Below are positions 6,142 to 12,845 of a DNA stretch of 34,624 nt, one piece after another. The notes under the pieces were generated by a model. It ran no database searches, was not told the origin of the DNA, and was given only the letters and a program-made list of their open reading frames with translations. This stretch comes from a virus. The stretch is taken from the IMG/VR virus record IMGVR_UViG_3300031578_000185, positions 1 to 34,624 of that record; one strand, 5' to 3'. The position numbers and the translations under genes are program-made. The stretch's first letter is position 1, and each line of letters starts with the position of its first letter.

Positions 6142-6284
6142 TTAAAAGGTTCTTTTGCAAGATTGGTTGGCATAGTATTTTTGTTGGATTTACACAAACT
6201 GGATTTGATGGGTGTAGCAGACACGCTAAATGTAAATGGTGTGGTTTTGAAGGTTTGATTGATAGTCAGGGTAATTTATTTTAG
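6132..6284 (+). CDS. Small zinc-ribbon-like protein
   Basis: 50 aa. FFCKIGWHSIFVGF...GCSRHAKCKWCGFEG has Cys/His ligands (C9, H14, C34, C37) spaced as in the short one-knuckle proteins common in phages (CxxGH...CxxCG). Starts with the shared ATGAAAGTAA sequence. Likely a zinc-binding adaptor; target unknown. Confidence 0.5.
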   Translation: MKVIKRFFCKIGWHSIFVGFTQTGFDGCSRHAKCKWCGFEGLIDSQGNLF

Positions 6285-6303
6285 CCCCAACATATTAATA
6301 AGA

Positions 6304-6323
6304 GAGTATTGAGATGAAAGTAA
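6304..6323 (+). repeat. 20-bp direct repeat across a gene start, copy 2
   Basis: Identical to 6122-6141; contains the start codon of the 6314 gene. Confidence 0.85.
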
Positions 6324-6517
6324 ATTATTTAGATAAAAATGGCACACCGATTTATTTTATCGCCTATTATCACAATGAAAAAATATATGCTGTTTGGAAA
6401 TTTGTTGAAAATGGCAATGATTTAATAGAAACTTTTGAAAGTATGAAGGAAGCTGAAAAGTTTATCAAAGGTAAATTAGGAGTTATTCGGCCCAGTTGTT
6501 ATTTTAAGAAATCTTAA
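6314..6517 (+). CDS. Hypothetical small protein
   Basis: 67 aa. Strands KVNYLDKNGTPIYFIAYYHNEKIYAVWKFV followed by helix SMKEAEKFIKGKLG: a compact beta-beta-beta-alpha pattern. One of four neighbouring genes that begin ATGAAAGTAA. Function unknown. Confidence 0.55.
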   Translation: MKVNYLDKNGTPIYFIAYYHNEKIYAVWKFVENGNDLIETFESMKEAEKFIKGKLGVIRPSCYFKKS

Positions 6518-6541
6518 CAACTAATCCTTAGGAGGAATGAG

Positions 6542-6766
6542 ATGAAAGTAAAAGAATATAAAAATACAAAACATTATTGTATCACCGAGGATAGATTATC
6601 TTGTTATGTGGATATTGAATCTGGTTTTAACAGAGTTAATTTTCATTTTCCTCACTTGGTTAAAGGCGTAATGTATGGTACAGAATACAGTAAACAAATG
6701 ATAATCAAATTCGCAAATATATTAAATAAAATAGTTGAATTGATACCAGAAGAAGAGAAAAAATGA
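6542..6766 (+). CDS. Hypothetical small protein
   Basis: 74 aa, AGGAGG at 6530-6535 before ATG 6542. CITEDRLSCYVDIESGFNRVNFHF then helix SKQMIIKFANILNKIVELIPEEEKK. Overlaps the next gene by 4 bases. Not recognised. Confidence 0.55.
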   Translation: MKVKEYKNTKHYCITEDRLSCYVDIESGFNRVNFHFPHLVKGVMYGTEYSKQMIIKFANILNKIVELIPEEEKK

Positions 6767-6960
6767 AAGTAAAAGTAATCGCTAAAAGTAAAAAATATGC
6801 TTCTTATGCCAAAATGATTGAAAAAGTAATGAATAGCGATAAAGAATTAACAATGACTACCGAAATTGCGAGTGATATTGCGTTGAAGTTAATTATTTGG
6901 GAAATGTTGATGGGTAAAAAAGCGTTGATTGATATTTTAAAAGAGTATTACAAATCTTAA
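6763..6960 (+). CDS. Hypothetical small helical protein
   Basis: 65 aa, ATGA overlap with the preceding gene. KVKVIAKSKKYASYAKMIEKVMNSDKELTMTTEIASDIALKLIIWEMLMGKKALIDILKEYYKS reads as one strand and three helices, with no long membrane span. Last gene before the structured RNA candidate. Confidence 0.55.
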   Translation: MKVKVIAKSKKYASYAKMIEKVMNSDKELTMTTEIASDIALKLIIWEMLMGKKALIDILKEYYKS

Positions 6961-6981
6961 CATTTAATCCTGCTTGGTTTA

Positions 6982-7286
6982 GAGCGGGACTTGCGGACGA
7001 GTGGGAAGTAACCGAAAGGTTTACTGTTTGCAAACCGTTCACAAGTTTCGCTTCAAGCCAGGCAGAATGACTGGTTTGAGTTGGTCGGGGAGTAACTATC
7101 CGAGTAGAACACTTGTCTATGTCGGATGATAATAGCTTCCCGCCCATCTCAAGCCAGGCAGAATATATCTTGACGGAGTGGCTGATAATAGCCAAAGTCA
7201 GTAGGCATTGCCTGCCTAAGCAGTGACGAAATCGGGGAGAATTATCTCAAGAGCCGTGACCAACTCTGCCTCCGTCAAAGATGTAT
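6982..7286 (+). ncRNA. Candidate structured non-coding RNA, about 305 nt
   Basis: The 347-base gap between genes has no credible ORF but many nested stems. (1) 6982-6993 with 7042-7053, 12 bp, enclosing a GAAA-tetraloop hairpin at about 7007-7026. (2) 7052-7061 with 7071-7080, 10 bp, competing with stem 1 for 7052-7053. (3) CGGGGAG 7086-7092 with 7136-7142, enclosing ATCCGA/TCGGAT 7098-7103 and 7122-7127. (4) 7163-7178 with 7270-7286, 16 bp with one bulge, enclosing (5) TGGCT/AGCCA 7179-7183 and 7190-7194, (6) TAGGCA/TGCCTA 7202-7207 and 7213-7218 with GTCA/TGAC outside it, and (7) GAGA/TCTC near 7237-7248. It resembles no RNA class I can name; group I and II intron cores, RNase P and tmRNA signatures were not seen. 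Confidence 0.65.
7053..7164 (+). repeat. 16-bp direct repeat within the structured RNA region
   Basis: TCAAGCCAGGCAGAAT occurs at 7053-7068 and 7149-7164. In the first copy TCAAGCCAG is the 5' arm of a hairpin; in the second the region leads into the 16-bp closing stem. A second repeat, TGATAATAGC, lies at 7127-7136 and 7183-7192. The repeats suggest two related subdomains or alternative pairings. Confidence 0.8.
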
Positions 7287-7307
7287 TTTAGCCAATAGAA
7301 AGGAAAT

Positions 7308-7514
7308 ATGTTTCAATGTAATATTTGCAAAAAAAAAGTCCCTGACAAAGGTATGAAGTTATTTATCAGTTATAGAATAATTACGGCAATGTGTATGGAC
7401 AAGAAAAAACATCGAAAAGATTGGGTAATTGATGGAACTGTCACTCGACAGATAAGACTCTGCGAAAAATGTCGCCAGTTGAATGATTTGGATTTAGATT
7501 TAGAGAATTTTTAG
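7308..7514 (+). CDS. Small zinc-ribbon protein
   Basis: 68 aa, AAAGGAAA upstream of ATG 7308. Two Cys pairs, CNIC (4, 7) and CEKC near the C-terminus (RLCEKCRQL), separated by basic strands, make a four-Cys zinc ribbon. It lies between the structured RNA candidate and groES. Function unknown. Confidence 0.6.
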   Translation: MFQCNICKKKVPDKGMKLFISYRIITAMCMDKKKHRKDWVIDGTVTRQIRLCEKCRQLNDLDLDLENF

Positions 7515-7545
7515 CCCGTCAATAATATATTTTAGAAAGGAGAAT

Positions 7546-7809
7546 ATGATTATACCCATCGGTGATAGAATTTTGGTTAAACCTAAAGCGCCGGACGAAA
7601 AAACTAAGAGTGGTATTTTATTGACTCAGAAAGAAGACGAAAAGCAGGACCAAGGAATTGTTATTGCAGTCGGTGATGGCGAGGAGATGAAACGATTTAA
7701 AAAGGGCGAAAAAATTATTTATCAACGTTTTGGCCCGGCTAACATTGAAATTGAAAAAGAAAAATTTGTAATTGTCCATTTGGACGAGATTTTAGGAGTA
7801 ATAAAATGA
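7546..7809 (+). CDS. groES: Co-chaperonin GroES
   Basis: 87 aa, slightly shorter than cellular GroES (about 95). AGAAAGGAG lies upstream of ATG 7546. Family hallmarks: IPIGDRILVKP at the N-terminus, then the mobile loop region EKTKSGILLTQ (GIxL contacts GroEL), GIVIAVGDGEE, KGEKIIYQRFGPANIEIE and the C-terminal strand FVIVHLDEILGVIK. It caps the GroEL ring with ATP to enclose a folding substrate in the cytoplasm. Its last bases overlap an HNH gene (ATGA), which separates it from groEL, so the three are likely one transcript. Confidence 0.95.
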   Translation: MIIPIGDRILVKPKAPDEKTKSGILLTQKEDEKQDQGIVIAVGDGEEMKRFKKGEKIIYQRFGPANIEIEKEKFVIVHLDEILGVIK

Positions 7810-8369
7810 AACCAGCATGGAATAAAAGTAATAATTTTATCACTTGTAGGATATGTAAAAAGATATTTCATTCTGCACCATCTAACCATCGTAAGTATTG
7901 TTCTAAATTATGTACTAACATAGGGCAGACTGGACAGAAAAATCATTTAGGATATAAACATTCAGAAAAGACAAAATTAAAAATGAGTTTGATAAAAAAA
8001 GGTAAAGTTTGTAGTTTGGAACATAGAATAAAAACAAGCAACGCATTAAAGGGACATAAAGCACCCGGATGGAAGGGTGGGGTTTGCCATATTAACGCCT
8101 TGATAAGAAGCAGTATAGAATTTAGATTATGGAGAGAGGCCGTGTTTGCTCGCGATAATTGGATTTGTCAAAAGACAGGGATCAAAGGTGGGGCGTTGAG
8201 ACCTCATCATATTAAAAACTTCGCTCAACATCCAGAATTGAGATTTGCGATAGATAATGGGATAACTTTATCAGATAAATCACATAAAGAATTTCACAAA
8301 AAATATGGGATTAAAAATAATAACCAAGAACAATTAGAAGAATTTTTAGAAGGAGAAACTAATGAGTAA
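7806..8369 (+). CDS. HNH homing-type endonuclease with NUMOD3 repeats, between groES and groEL
   Basis: 187 aa. An N-terminal zinc finger (C14-x-x-C17, C32/C36), then NUMOD3 DNA-binding repeats (GYKHSEKTKLKMS, VCSLEHRIKTSNA, about 49-81), a GWKGG linker and a C-terminal HNH domain with H134-H135, N151, H160 and H164. The usual zinc Cys pairs are altered: CQKTG in place of CxxCG and LSDKSH in place of LCxxCH, unlike the relative at 20299. Such proteins nick or cut specific DNA to promote spread of their own gene. It overlaps groES by 4 and groEL by 8 bases, and its last codons (TTAGAAGGAG) contain the groEL ribosome site. Confidence 0.88.
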   Translation: MKPAWNKSNNFITCRICKKIFHSAPSNHRKYCSKLCTNIGQTGQKNHLGYKHSEKTKLKMSLIKKGKVCSLEHRIKTSNALKGHKAPGWKGGVCHINALIRSSIEFRLWREAVFARDNWICQKTGIKGGALRPHHIKNFAQHPELRFAIDNGITLSDKSHKEFHKKYGIKNNNQEQLEEFLEGETNE

Positions 8370-10008
8370 AAGTGTTATTTTTGGAGACGAAGCACGGACT
8401 AAATTATTAGAAGGTATCAATCTTGTAGCAAAGAGTGTTGGCGCAACCCTGGGCCCAAAAGGTAGAAATGCTATTCTTTCAATGAATACAGCACCACCGA
8501 TAATTACTAATGATGGTGTATCAATAGCATCTTTTTTCAATCTTGTAAAAGACCCATATATAAATACTGGTTGTCAAATGATTAAAGAGGTGGCTACAAA
8601 ACAAAATGAACCCGGCGATGGCACGACGACTGCTACAATATTAGCATCTGCATTGGCGAATGAGGGAATTAAATATATTATTTCTGGAAGAGATCCAATC
8701 GAAATTAAAGAAGGAATTGAAAGAGCATCAAAAGAAACGATTGAATCATTAAAAAAGATTGCTAAACAAGTTAAAACCACAGAGGAATTAATCCAAGTGG
8801 CTACAATCGCGGTTGAAGATGAGAAGACAGGAAAACTCATTGGCGAGATGATGCACGAAGTTGGTAAAGACGGGGCAATTACAGTTGAGACTTCTAAAGA
8901 TATTAAATTAGAAAAAGATGTCGCCAAAGGTATTAAGTTTGAGCAAGGATTTGCAACACCCTATTTTATGACTAATCCATTTCGGCAAGAAGCGGTTTAT
9001 GAGGATGTGCCAATTTTAGTGACAGATCATACCTTTTCAATCAATGAAGAATTATCACCTATTGCAGATGGACTGGCAGAAAAAGGTATTAAGGGATTAG
9101 TGATAATTTGCGATGATATGAAAAATGAGGCTCTTACAACATCGGTTACTAACACAATTAAAGGGATATTTCATTTTCTGGTGATACGACTTCCCGGGCT
9201 TGACGAAGAGAGGACAAAACAAGGCGAGGATATTGCGGTGGCTTGCGGAGCAAGATTCATTTCAAAAGACATTGATAAATTAGAGAATATAACATTAAAG
9301 GATTTAGGCGAGGCCGAGCGAGTGATTTCAAAAAATGATAATACGATTATTGTTAAGGGAGGTGGAAGTGATAAGAAAATTAAAGATAGAATTAAAATTC
9401 TAAAAGAAGGATATAAAGAGGCTATTTCTGATTTTGATAGAGATAAAATAAAAGAACGGATCGCCAGATTATCGGGTGGGATTGGTGTTATAAGAATTGG
9501 CGCGGCTACCGAACAGGAGTTAAATTACAAAAAACATAAAATAGAAGATGCTTTGGCGGCCACACGAGCCGCGGTCGAGGAAGGCATCGTGCCGGGGGGT
9601 GGGGTTGCTTTATTAAGATTGACAGAAAAAGAAGTGTTACTACCGACTAAAGATGAGGAATTTAATAAAGAGAATGTTTACCCGATGTATCACTTCATGA
9701 CAAATATAGGCGAGCAGATATTTTACGAAGCGATTAAATCTCCGATTAGAAAGATAGTTGAAAACGCTGGTAAAAATCCCGAAACAATAATTGAAAAGAT
9801 TTTAGAGAATGAAAATCCAAACTGGGGATGGGACGCTAAAAATAACGAGTTTAAGGATATGATAAAATATGGTATAATAGACCCGATTAAAATTGTCAGA
9901 AAAGCGATAGAGAATGCGGTGAGTATGGCTATTATGCTTTTAAGTTCGGAGAGTTTAATTGTTGATATACCTGAAGATAAAAAAGAAGAACCGAGGAGGC
10001 CGAGATGA
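8362..10008 (+). CDS. groEL: Chaperonin GroEL (Hsp60)
   Basis: 548 aa, full family length. ATG 8362 with AAGGAG inside the preceding gene. Equatorial ATP site: TLGPKGRNA (29-37), TNDGV with D51, GDGTTTAT (85-92, including the conserved Asp-Gly-Thr-Thr-Thr), and IEDALAATRAAVEEG with D396, equivalent to the E. coli catalytic D398. Apical domain about 190-370, with GFATPYFMTNP and the hydrophobic helices that bind substrate and GroES. The C-terminal region has the usual IIDPxKxxRxAxxNA pattern, but the tail ends EDKKEEPRRPR instead of the Gly-Gly-Met repeat. All key residues are present, so an active folding ring is expected. It is clearly phage-borne here, five genes upstream of terminase large subunit. 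Confidence 0.97.
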   Translation: MSKSVIFGDEARTKLLEGINLVAKSVGATLGPKGRNAILSMNTAPPIITNDGVSIASFFNLVKDPYINTGCQMIKEVATKQNEPGDGTTTATILASALANEGIKYIISGRDPIEIKEGIERASKETIESLKKIAKQVKTTEELIQVATIAVEDEKTGKLIGEMMHEVGKDGAITVETSKDIKLEKDVAKGIKFEQGFATPYFMTNPFRQEAVYEDVPILVTDHTFSINEELSPIADGLAEKGIKGLVIICDDMKNEALTTSVTNTIKGIFHFLVIRLPGLDEERTKQGEDIAVACGARFISKDIDKLENITLKDLGEAERVISKNDNTIIVKGGGSDKKIKDRIKILKEGYKEAISDFDRDKIKERIARLSGGIGVIRIGAATEQELNYKKHKIEDALAATRAAVEEGIVPGGGVALLRLTEKEVLLPTKDEEFNKENVYPMYHFMTNIGEQIFYEAIKSPIRKIVENAGKNPETIIEKILENENPNWGWDAKNNEFKDMIKYGIIDPIKIVRKAIENAVSMAIMLLSSESLIVDIPEDKKEEPRRPR

Positions 10009-10184
10009 TAGGTATAGAGATTACCTGCTGGGAACAACTTTGTCCGGAGGACTTAAAACTAATTGAAATGATTAGGGCGATTAAGTTCGGAGAGATTACA
10101 ATTAAATTAAGAAATAGCAAACCAGTCATTATCGAAAAAGGTATAATGACGATTAAATTAGAGCATGATGAAAGGATGAGATGA
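10005..10184 (+). CDS. Small YezD/DUF2292-like protein
   Basis: 59 aa, ATGA overlap with groEL and GAGGAGG upstream. LKLIEMIRAIKFGEITIKLRNSKPVIIEKGIMTIKLE matches the pattern of the short YezD/DUF2292 family (helix, then xIxxGxxxIxxxxGxxxxIEK), whose function is unknown. Followed by another overlapping gene. Confidence 0.5.
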   Translation: MIGIEITCWEQLCPEDLKLIEMIRAIKFGEITIKLRNSKPVIIEKGIMTIKLEHDERMR

Positions 10185-10372
10185 GCATTTTAAAAAAACT
10201 AAATGGGGAATTAAGTCCCAAAGATAGAACGATAAAAGTAAATGAAGAGTTAAATGTAATTTTAGGAAAGTATAATTGTATTTTGGAAGTTGGGCATAGA
10301 ATAACGATTGTCCCATTAGAGATGAAGAAAACCGAAAAAGAGCAAGAGCAAGAAAATTACAATAAAGCATAA
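10181..10372 (+). CDS. Hypothetical small protein
   Basis: 63 aa, AAGGATGAG upstream and ATGA overlap. LNVILGKYNCILEVGHRITIVPLEMKK is strand-rich and the end is Glu/Gln-rich helix. Last gene of the chaperonin operon before a hairpin control element. Not recognised. Confidence 0.5.
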   Translation: MSILKKLNGELSPKDRTIKVNEELNVILGKYNCILEVGHRITIVPLEMKKTEKEQEQENYNKA

Positions 10373-10388
10373 TTAAATAAAACTCAAA

Positions 10389-10426
10389 GGGAAGAACCCA
10401 GAGATAATAATTCTTTGGGTTTTTTG
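10389..10426 (+). terminator. Hairpin plus T-run (control element A), upstream of terminase
   Basis: AACCCAGAG 10395-10403 pairs with CTTTGGGTT 10413-10421 (one G-U), loop of 9, followed by a T-run. It is preceded by GGGAAGAACC, as in four similar elements later in the window. A weak -10-like CATAAT lies at 10368-10373. It can terminate the chaperonin operon and/or attenuate entry into the terminase operon. Confidence 0.75.
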
Positions 10427-10437
10427 TTAAGGAAAAT

Positions 10438-10914
10438 ATGGCGACGATAAAACAAAAAAAGGCAGTTAAGAAAATAATTGAAAACAATGGAAACGTAAGT
10501 CAATCAATGATTGAAGTTGGATATAGTCCAGAGACTGCCAAAAATCCACAACAATTAACTGAATCTAAAGGTTTTCAAGAATTGGTTGAGAAATATCTAC
10601 CAGATGATAAATTACTTAAAAAACATGACGAGGCACTTGAGGCTAATAAAGTAATCTCGGCTAATGTGTTTCCTGGAGGTAAGGACGGCAAGCCAGTCAA
10701 CGATTTTATTGATGTTCCTGATTATCAAACGAGATTAAAAGCGGTTGAATTAGGATATAAAGTCAAAAAGCATCTGGTTGATAAAGTAGAACATTCTGGA
10801 GAAATTAGAACTATTAAAACAGAGGAGGAATTAGATGCCATTATCTCTAAGTTTAGAGGAGAAGCGGAAATACGCCGAAGTTCTGATGGAAAAAGCAGTT
10901 CTAAAGGCAAGTAA
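10438..10914 (+). CDS. terS: Terminase small subunit
   Basis: 158 aa, AAGGAAA upstream. N-terminal helix-turn-helix (IKQKKAVKKIIENNGNVSQSMIEVGYSPETAKNPQQLTESKGFQEL, about 4-50) followed by YLPDDKLLKKHDEAL and TRLKAVELGYKVKKHLVDK, the layout of many TerS proteins that recognise the packaging site and stimulate the large subunit. It overlaps terL by 80 bases, a tight coupling. Its C-terminal 27 residues, Ser/Lys-rich, are encoded in the overlap. Confidence 0.85.
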   Translation: MATIKQKKAVKKIIENNGNVSQSMIEVGYSPETAKNPQQLTESKGFQELVEKYLPDDKLLKKHDEALEANKVISANVFPGGKDGKPVNDFIDVPDYQTRLKAVELGYKVKKHLVDKVEHSGEIRTIKTEEELDAIISKFRGEAEIRRSSDGKSSSKGK

Positions 10915-12406
10915 AGACCCGATTTATTTTATCAATAATTTTTTATGGACTTTCAATCCTAAATTAGAGCCGTATCATTTTGAGTTTAAATTATTTCCTT
11001 TTCAATATGATTTAGTTTATGAAATTAAAGACGCGATTGAAAAAGGAAATGACTTATTTATCGAAAAGTGTCGAGAGATGGGGGCAACTTATACTGTCTT
11101 GGCAGTGTTCTTTTGGTTCTGGAGGTTTGTAGAGGGTTCTAACTTCCTTGTTGGGTCTCGTAAAGAAGATTTTGTTGATAATACTAAAGGCGACTCGGAG
11201 GAACTCTCTAACAAAGAAGAATCTCTATTTGGGAAATTAGAGTATTTTATTAATCATCTCGACCCGATTGCTTTGCCAGTCGGATTTAACCAAACCAAAC
11301 ATCTAAATTATATGTCCTTAATGAATCCTAATAATGGTAACTCAATATCGGGTGAATCCTCAAACCCTAATTTCTCAAGAGGTGGCAGAATGAAAGCTAT
11401 TATGTTAGACGAATTTGCTTTTTGGCCTGATGGTGGAGCTGTGTGGGGGGCGACAGCAGATACCACCAGTTGTAGAATAGTTTTGACAACGCCGGGAAGC
11501 GCGCCCTCTAAAGCCAAGAGATTACGATTTGGTAAAGACGGGGAGATTATTAAGGTTATTACTCTCAATCACGAATTAGACCCTCGTAAGACCGAGGAGT
11601 GGCTACAAAGAGAACGAGAGCGCCGTTCGGCCGAGGACTTTGCCCGCGAGATTATGATTAACTGGGAGGGTTCGATTGAGGGAAGAGTCTATCCTGAAAT
11701 TAAGCAAGCAGAATATGGAACTTTCCCTTACGATTCCGCTTGGGGACTTTATTTTAGTTGGGACTATGGGTTGGATGGGACAGGTATAGGAGTATGGCAA
11801 TTGAATCCTTTAAATGCCAAATTGCGATTAGTAGATTCTTATGAGAATAATAATGTTCCGATTCAATTTTATTTTCCATTATTGAAACAACCAATAGATT
11901 CAATGTTTGATTATACTGATAAGGACTTAGAGGCGATTGAGGCGTTTAAGGATTTTAAAAAAGCTATTCATCATGGCGATCCAGATGTTGCTAAAAGAAG
12001 TTTCCAAAGCAAAGACGCAAAGTCAACTCGTCGAGCTTTAAGCGAGATTGGAGTATATGTCCAGACCAAACCTGAATCAAATGATTTTGCTACCAGAAGA
12101 GAAAAAACTAAAGTCTGGCTTCAAAGGGGGATTGAAATCAATAACACACCCAGAAATGAGCAATGGATAGAATGTATTAAAAATGCCCGCTATCCTCAAC
12201 GAGATGAGAACTCACAAGCAACAGGGCCAATCACTTTGCCAATTCACGACTTCACTTCTCATCATCGAACAGCCTTAGAGTATCTTTGCGTCAATTTAGA
12301 TATGCCGAAGCAATTAGTCAAAATTCCGATGACAATGCAGGAGAAGGTGATGGCAAAGATAAATGAGACTTCTGAGGATAGGAGTGGCGACGGGATTTTA
12401 GAATAA
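10835..12406 (+). CDS. terL: Terminase large subunit (packaging ATPase/nuclease)
   Basis: 523 aa. ATPase domain: Walker A-like KCREMGATYT (78-87), Walker B KAIMLDE (187-193), coupling motif region LTTPGS (217-222). RNase H-fold nuclease domain: FSWDYG (Asp 310) and HHGDPDVA (Asp 382/384), which supply metal-binding residues. It pumps DNA into the prohead and cuts it. ATG 10835 follows AGAGGAGG inside terS, so the 80-base overlap is well supported. Normal length for the family. Confidence 0.93.
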   Translation: MPLSLSLEEKRKYAEVLMEKAVLKASKDPIYFINNFLWTFNPKLEPYHFEFKLFPFQYDLVYEIKDAIEKGNDLFIEKCREMGATYTVLAVFFWFWRFVEGSNFLVGSRKEDFVDNTKGDSEELSNKEESLFGKLEYFINHLDPIALPVGFNQTKHLNYMSLMNPNNGNSISGESSNPNFSRGGRMKAIMLDEFAFWPDGGAVWGATADTTSCRIVLTTPGSAPSKAKRLRFGKDGEIIKVITLNHELDPRKTEEWLQRERERRSAEDFAREIMINWEGSIEGRVYPEIKQAEYGTFPYDSAWGLYFSWDYGLDGTGIGVWQLNPLNAKLRLVDSYENNNVPIQFYFPLLKQPIDSMFDYTDKDLEAIEAFKDFKKAIHHGDPDVAKRSFQSKDAKSTRRALSEIGVYVQTKPESNDFATRREKTKVWLQRGIEINNTPRNEQWIECIKNARYPQRDENSQATGPITLPIHDFTSHHRTALEYLCVNLDMPKQLVKIPMTMQEKVMAKINETSEDRSGDGILE

Positions 12407-12414
12407 CTTTTAAA

Positions 12415-12425
12415 TGTGGTATAAT
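12415..12425 (+). promoter_or_regulatory. Extended -10 promoter
   Basis: TGTGGTATAAT: a perfect TATAAT with TG one base upstream, so a strong -35 is not needed (only TTTAGA at a suitable distance). The same TGTGRTATAAT sequence recurs at 15596 and 32671, and TATGGTATAAT at 26524. Confidence 0.65.
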
Positions 12426-12482
12426 GTTAGTGTGATGAGGCAAAGTTTGGTAAAAAAATAGGGGATGTTTAATTCCCAATTC

Positions 12483-12530
12483 GCCGGCCATCGACCAAAT
12501 ATGCCAAAATCACTTTAATATATGGCCGGC
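12483..12530. repeat. Inverted repeat with 9-bp GC-rich arms
   Basis: GCCGGCCAT at 12483-12491 and ATGGCCGGC at 12522-12530, separated by 30 bases. Each arm also contains the 8-base palindrome-like core GCCGGC, striking in A+T-rich DNA. It could be a protein-binding site, for example for packaging or an operator, or an RNA hairpin downstream of the 12415 promoter. Confidence 0.7.
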
Positions 12531-12560
12531 CAATAAATTAGTATAAATTATAGACCTACG

Positions 12561-12592
12561 GAAGAACCGAAGTCAAACGCTTCGGCTTTTTT
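12561..12592 (+). terminator. Hairpin plus T-run (control element B)
   Basis: GAAGAACC leader, stem CCGAAG 12567-12572 with CTTCGG 12580-12585, loop TCAAACG, then C and six T. It lies downstream of a -10-like TATAAA (12542-12547) and just upstream of the 12609 ribosome site, so it can act as an attenuator as well as a terminator. Confidence 0.8.
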
Positions 12593-12608
12593 GTATTGAA
12601 AGGAGAAT

Positions 12609-12845
12609 ATGACATTAGCAATCGTAATCGCATTTCTTTTGTTTATTGGATTTCGTGAATGGATGACTAATGAACGAATCAAAGATTTAGAACTCAAAGC
12701 ATTAACAAAAACTCCCCAAGAGTATGCTCAAATGAAAAATATTGAGAAAGTGGCCAAAGTAAATAAACCGAAAGAAGAAGATGAACTTGTTGACCCTCTT
12801 GAGGTTGATGTAAACGAGGCCCTGAAAGGAATAAACCGTGAGTGA
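12609..12845 (+). CDS. Small membrane-anchored protein
   Basis: 78 aa, AAAGGAG before ATG 12609. Residues 3-17 (LAIVIAFLLFIGF) form an N-terminal membrane helix, followed by a charged helical region (ERIKDLELKALTKTPQEYAQMKN) and an acidic tail. Small one-span proteins often sit between terminase and portal in such phages; role unknown. Ends 8 bases inside the portal gene. Confidence 0.65.
   Translation: MTLAIVIAFLLFIGFREWMTNERIKDLELKALTKTPQEYAQMKNIEKVAKVNKPKEEDELVDPLEVDVNEALKGINRE

Larger units (their letters stand above)
12407..12608 (+). promoter_or_regulatory. 202-bp intergenic control region between terL and the pre-portal gene
   Basis: No ORF is visible. It holds, in order, an extended -10 promoter (12415-12425), an inverted repeat GCCGGCCAT / ATGGCCGGC (12483-12491 and 12522-12530), a second -10-like TATAAA (12542-12547), a GAAGAACC hairpin terminator (12561-12592) and the ribosome site of the next gene. 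Confidence 0.6.

Noticed and set aside
6893-7195. 100-aa minus-strand ORF across the structured RNA
   Set aside because: Composition looks random, no ribosome site, and the frame arises from stem sequences that explain the pattern better.
6961-7307. Group I or II intron, RNase P RNA or tmRNA in the structured gap
   Set aside because: No domain V, P/Q/R/S core, or RNase P/tmRNA signature was found, and flanking genes are separate complete ORFs, not split exons. GAGCCGT near 7250 is only a partial match to a domain V arm.
9868-9878. TATGGTATAAT, a perfect extended -10 inside groEL
   Set aside because: It encodes conserved GroEL residues (KYGIIDP) and has no leader hairpin; it could be an internal promoter but coding constraint explains it.
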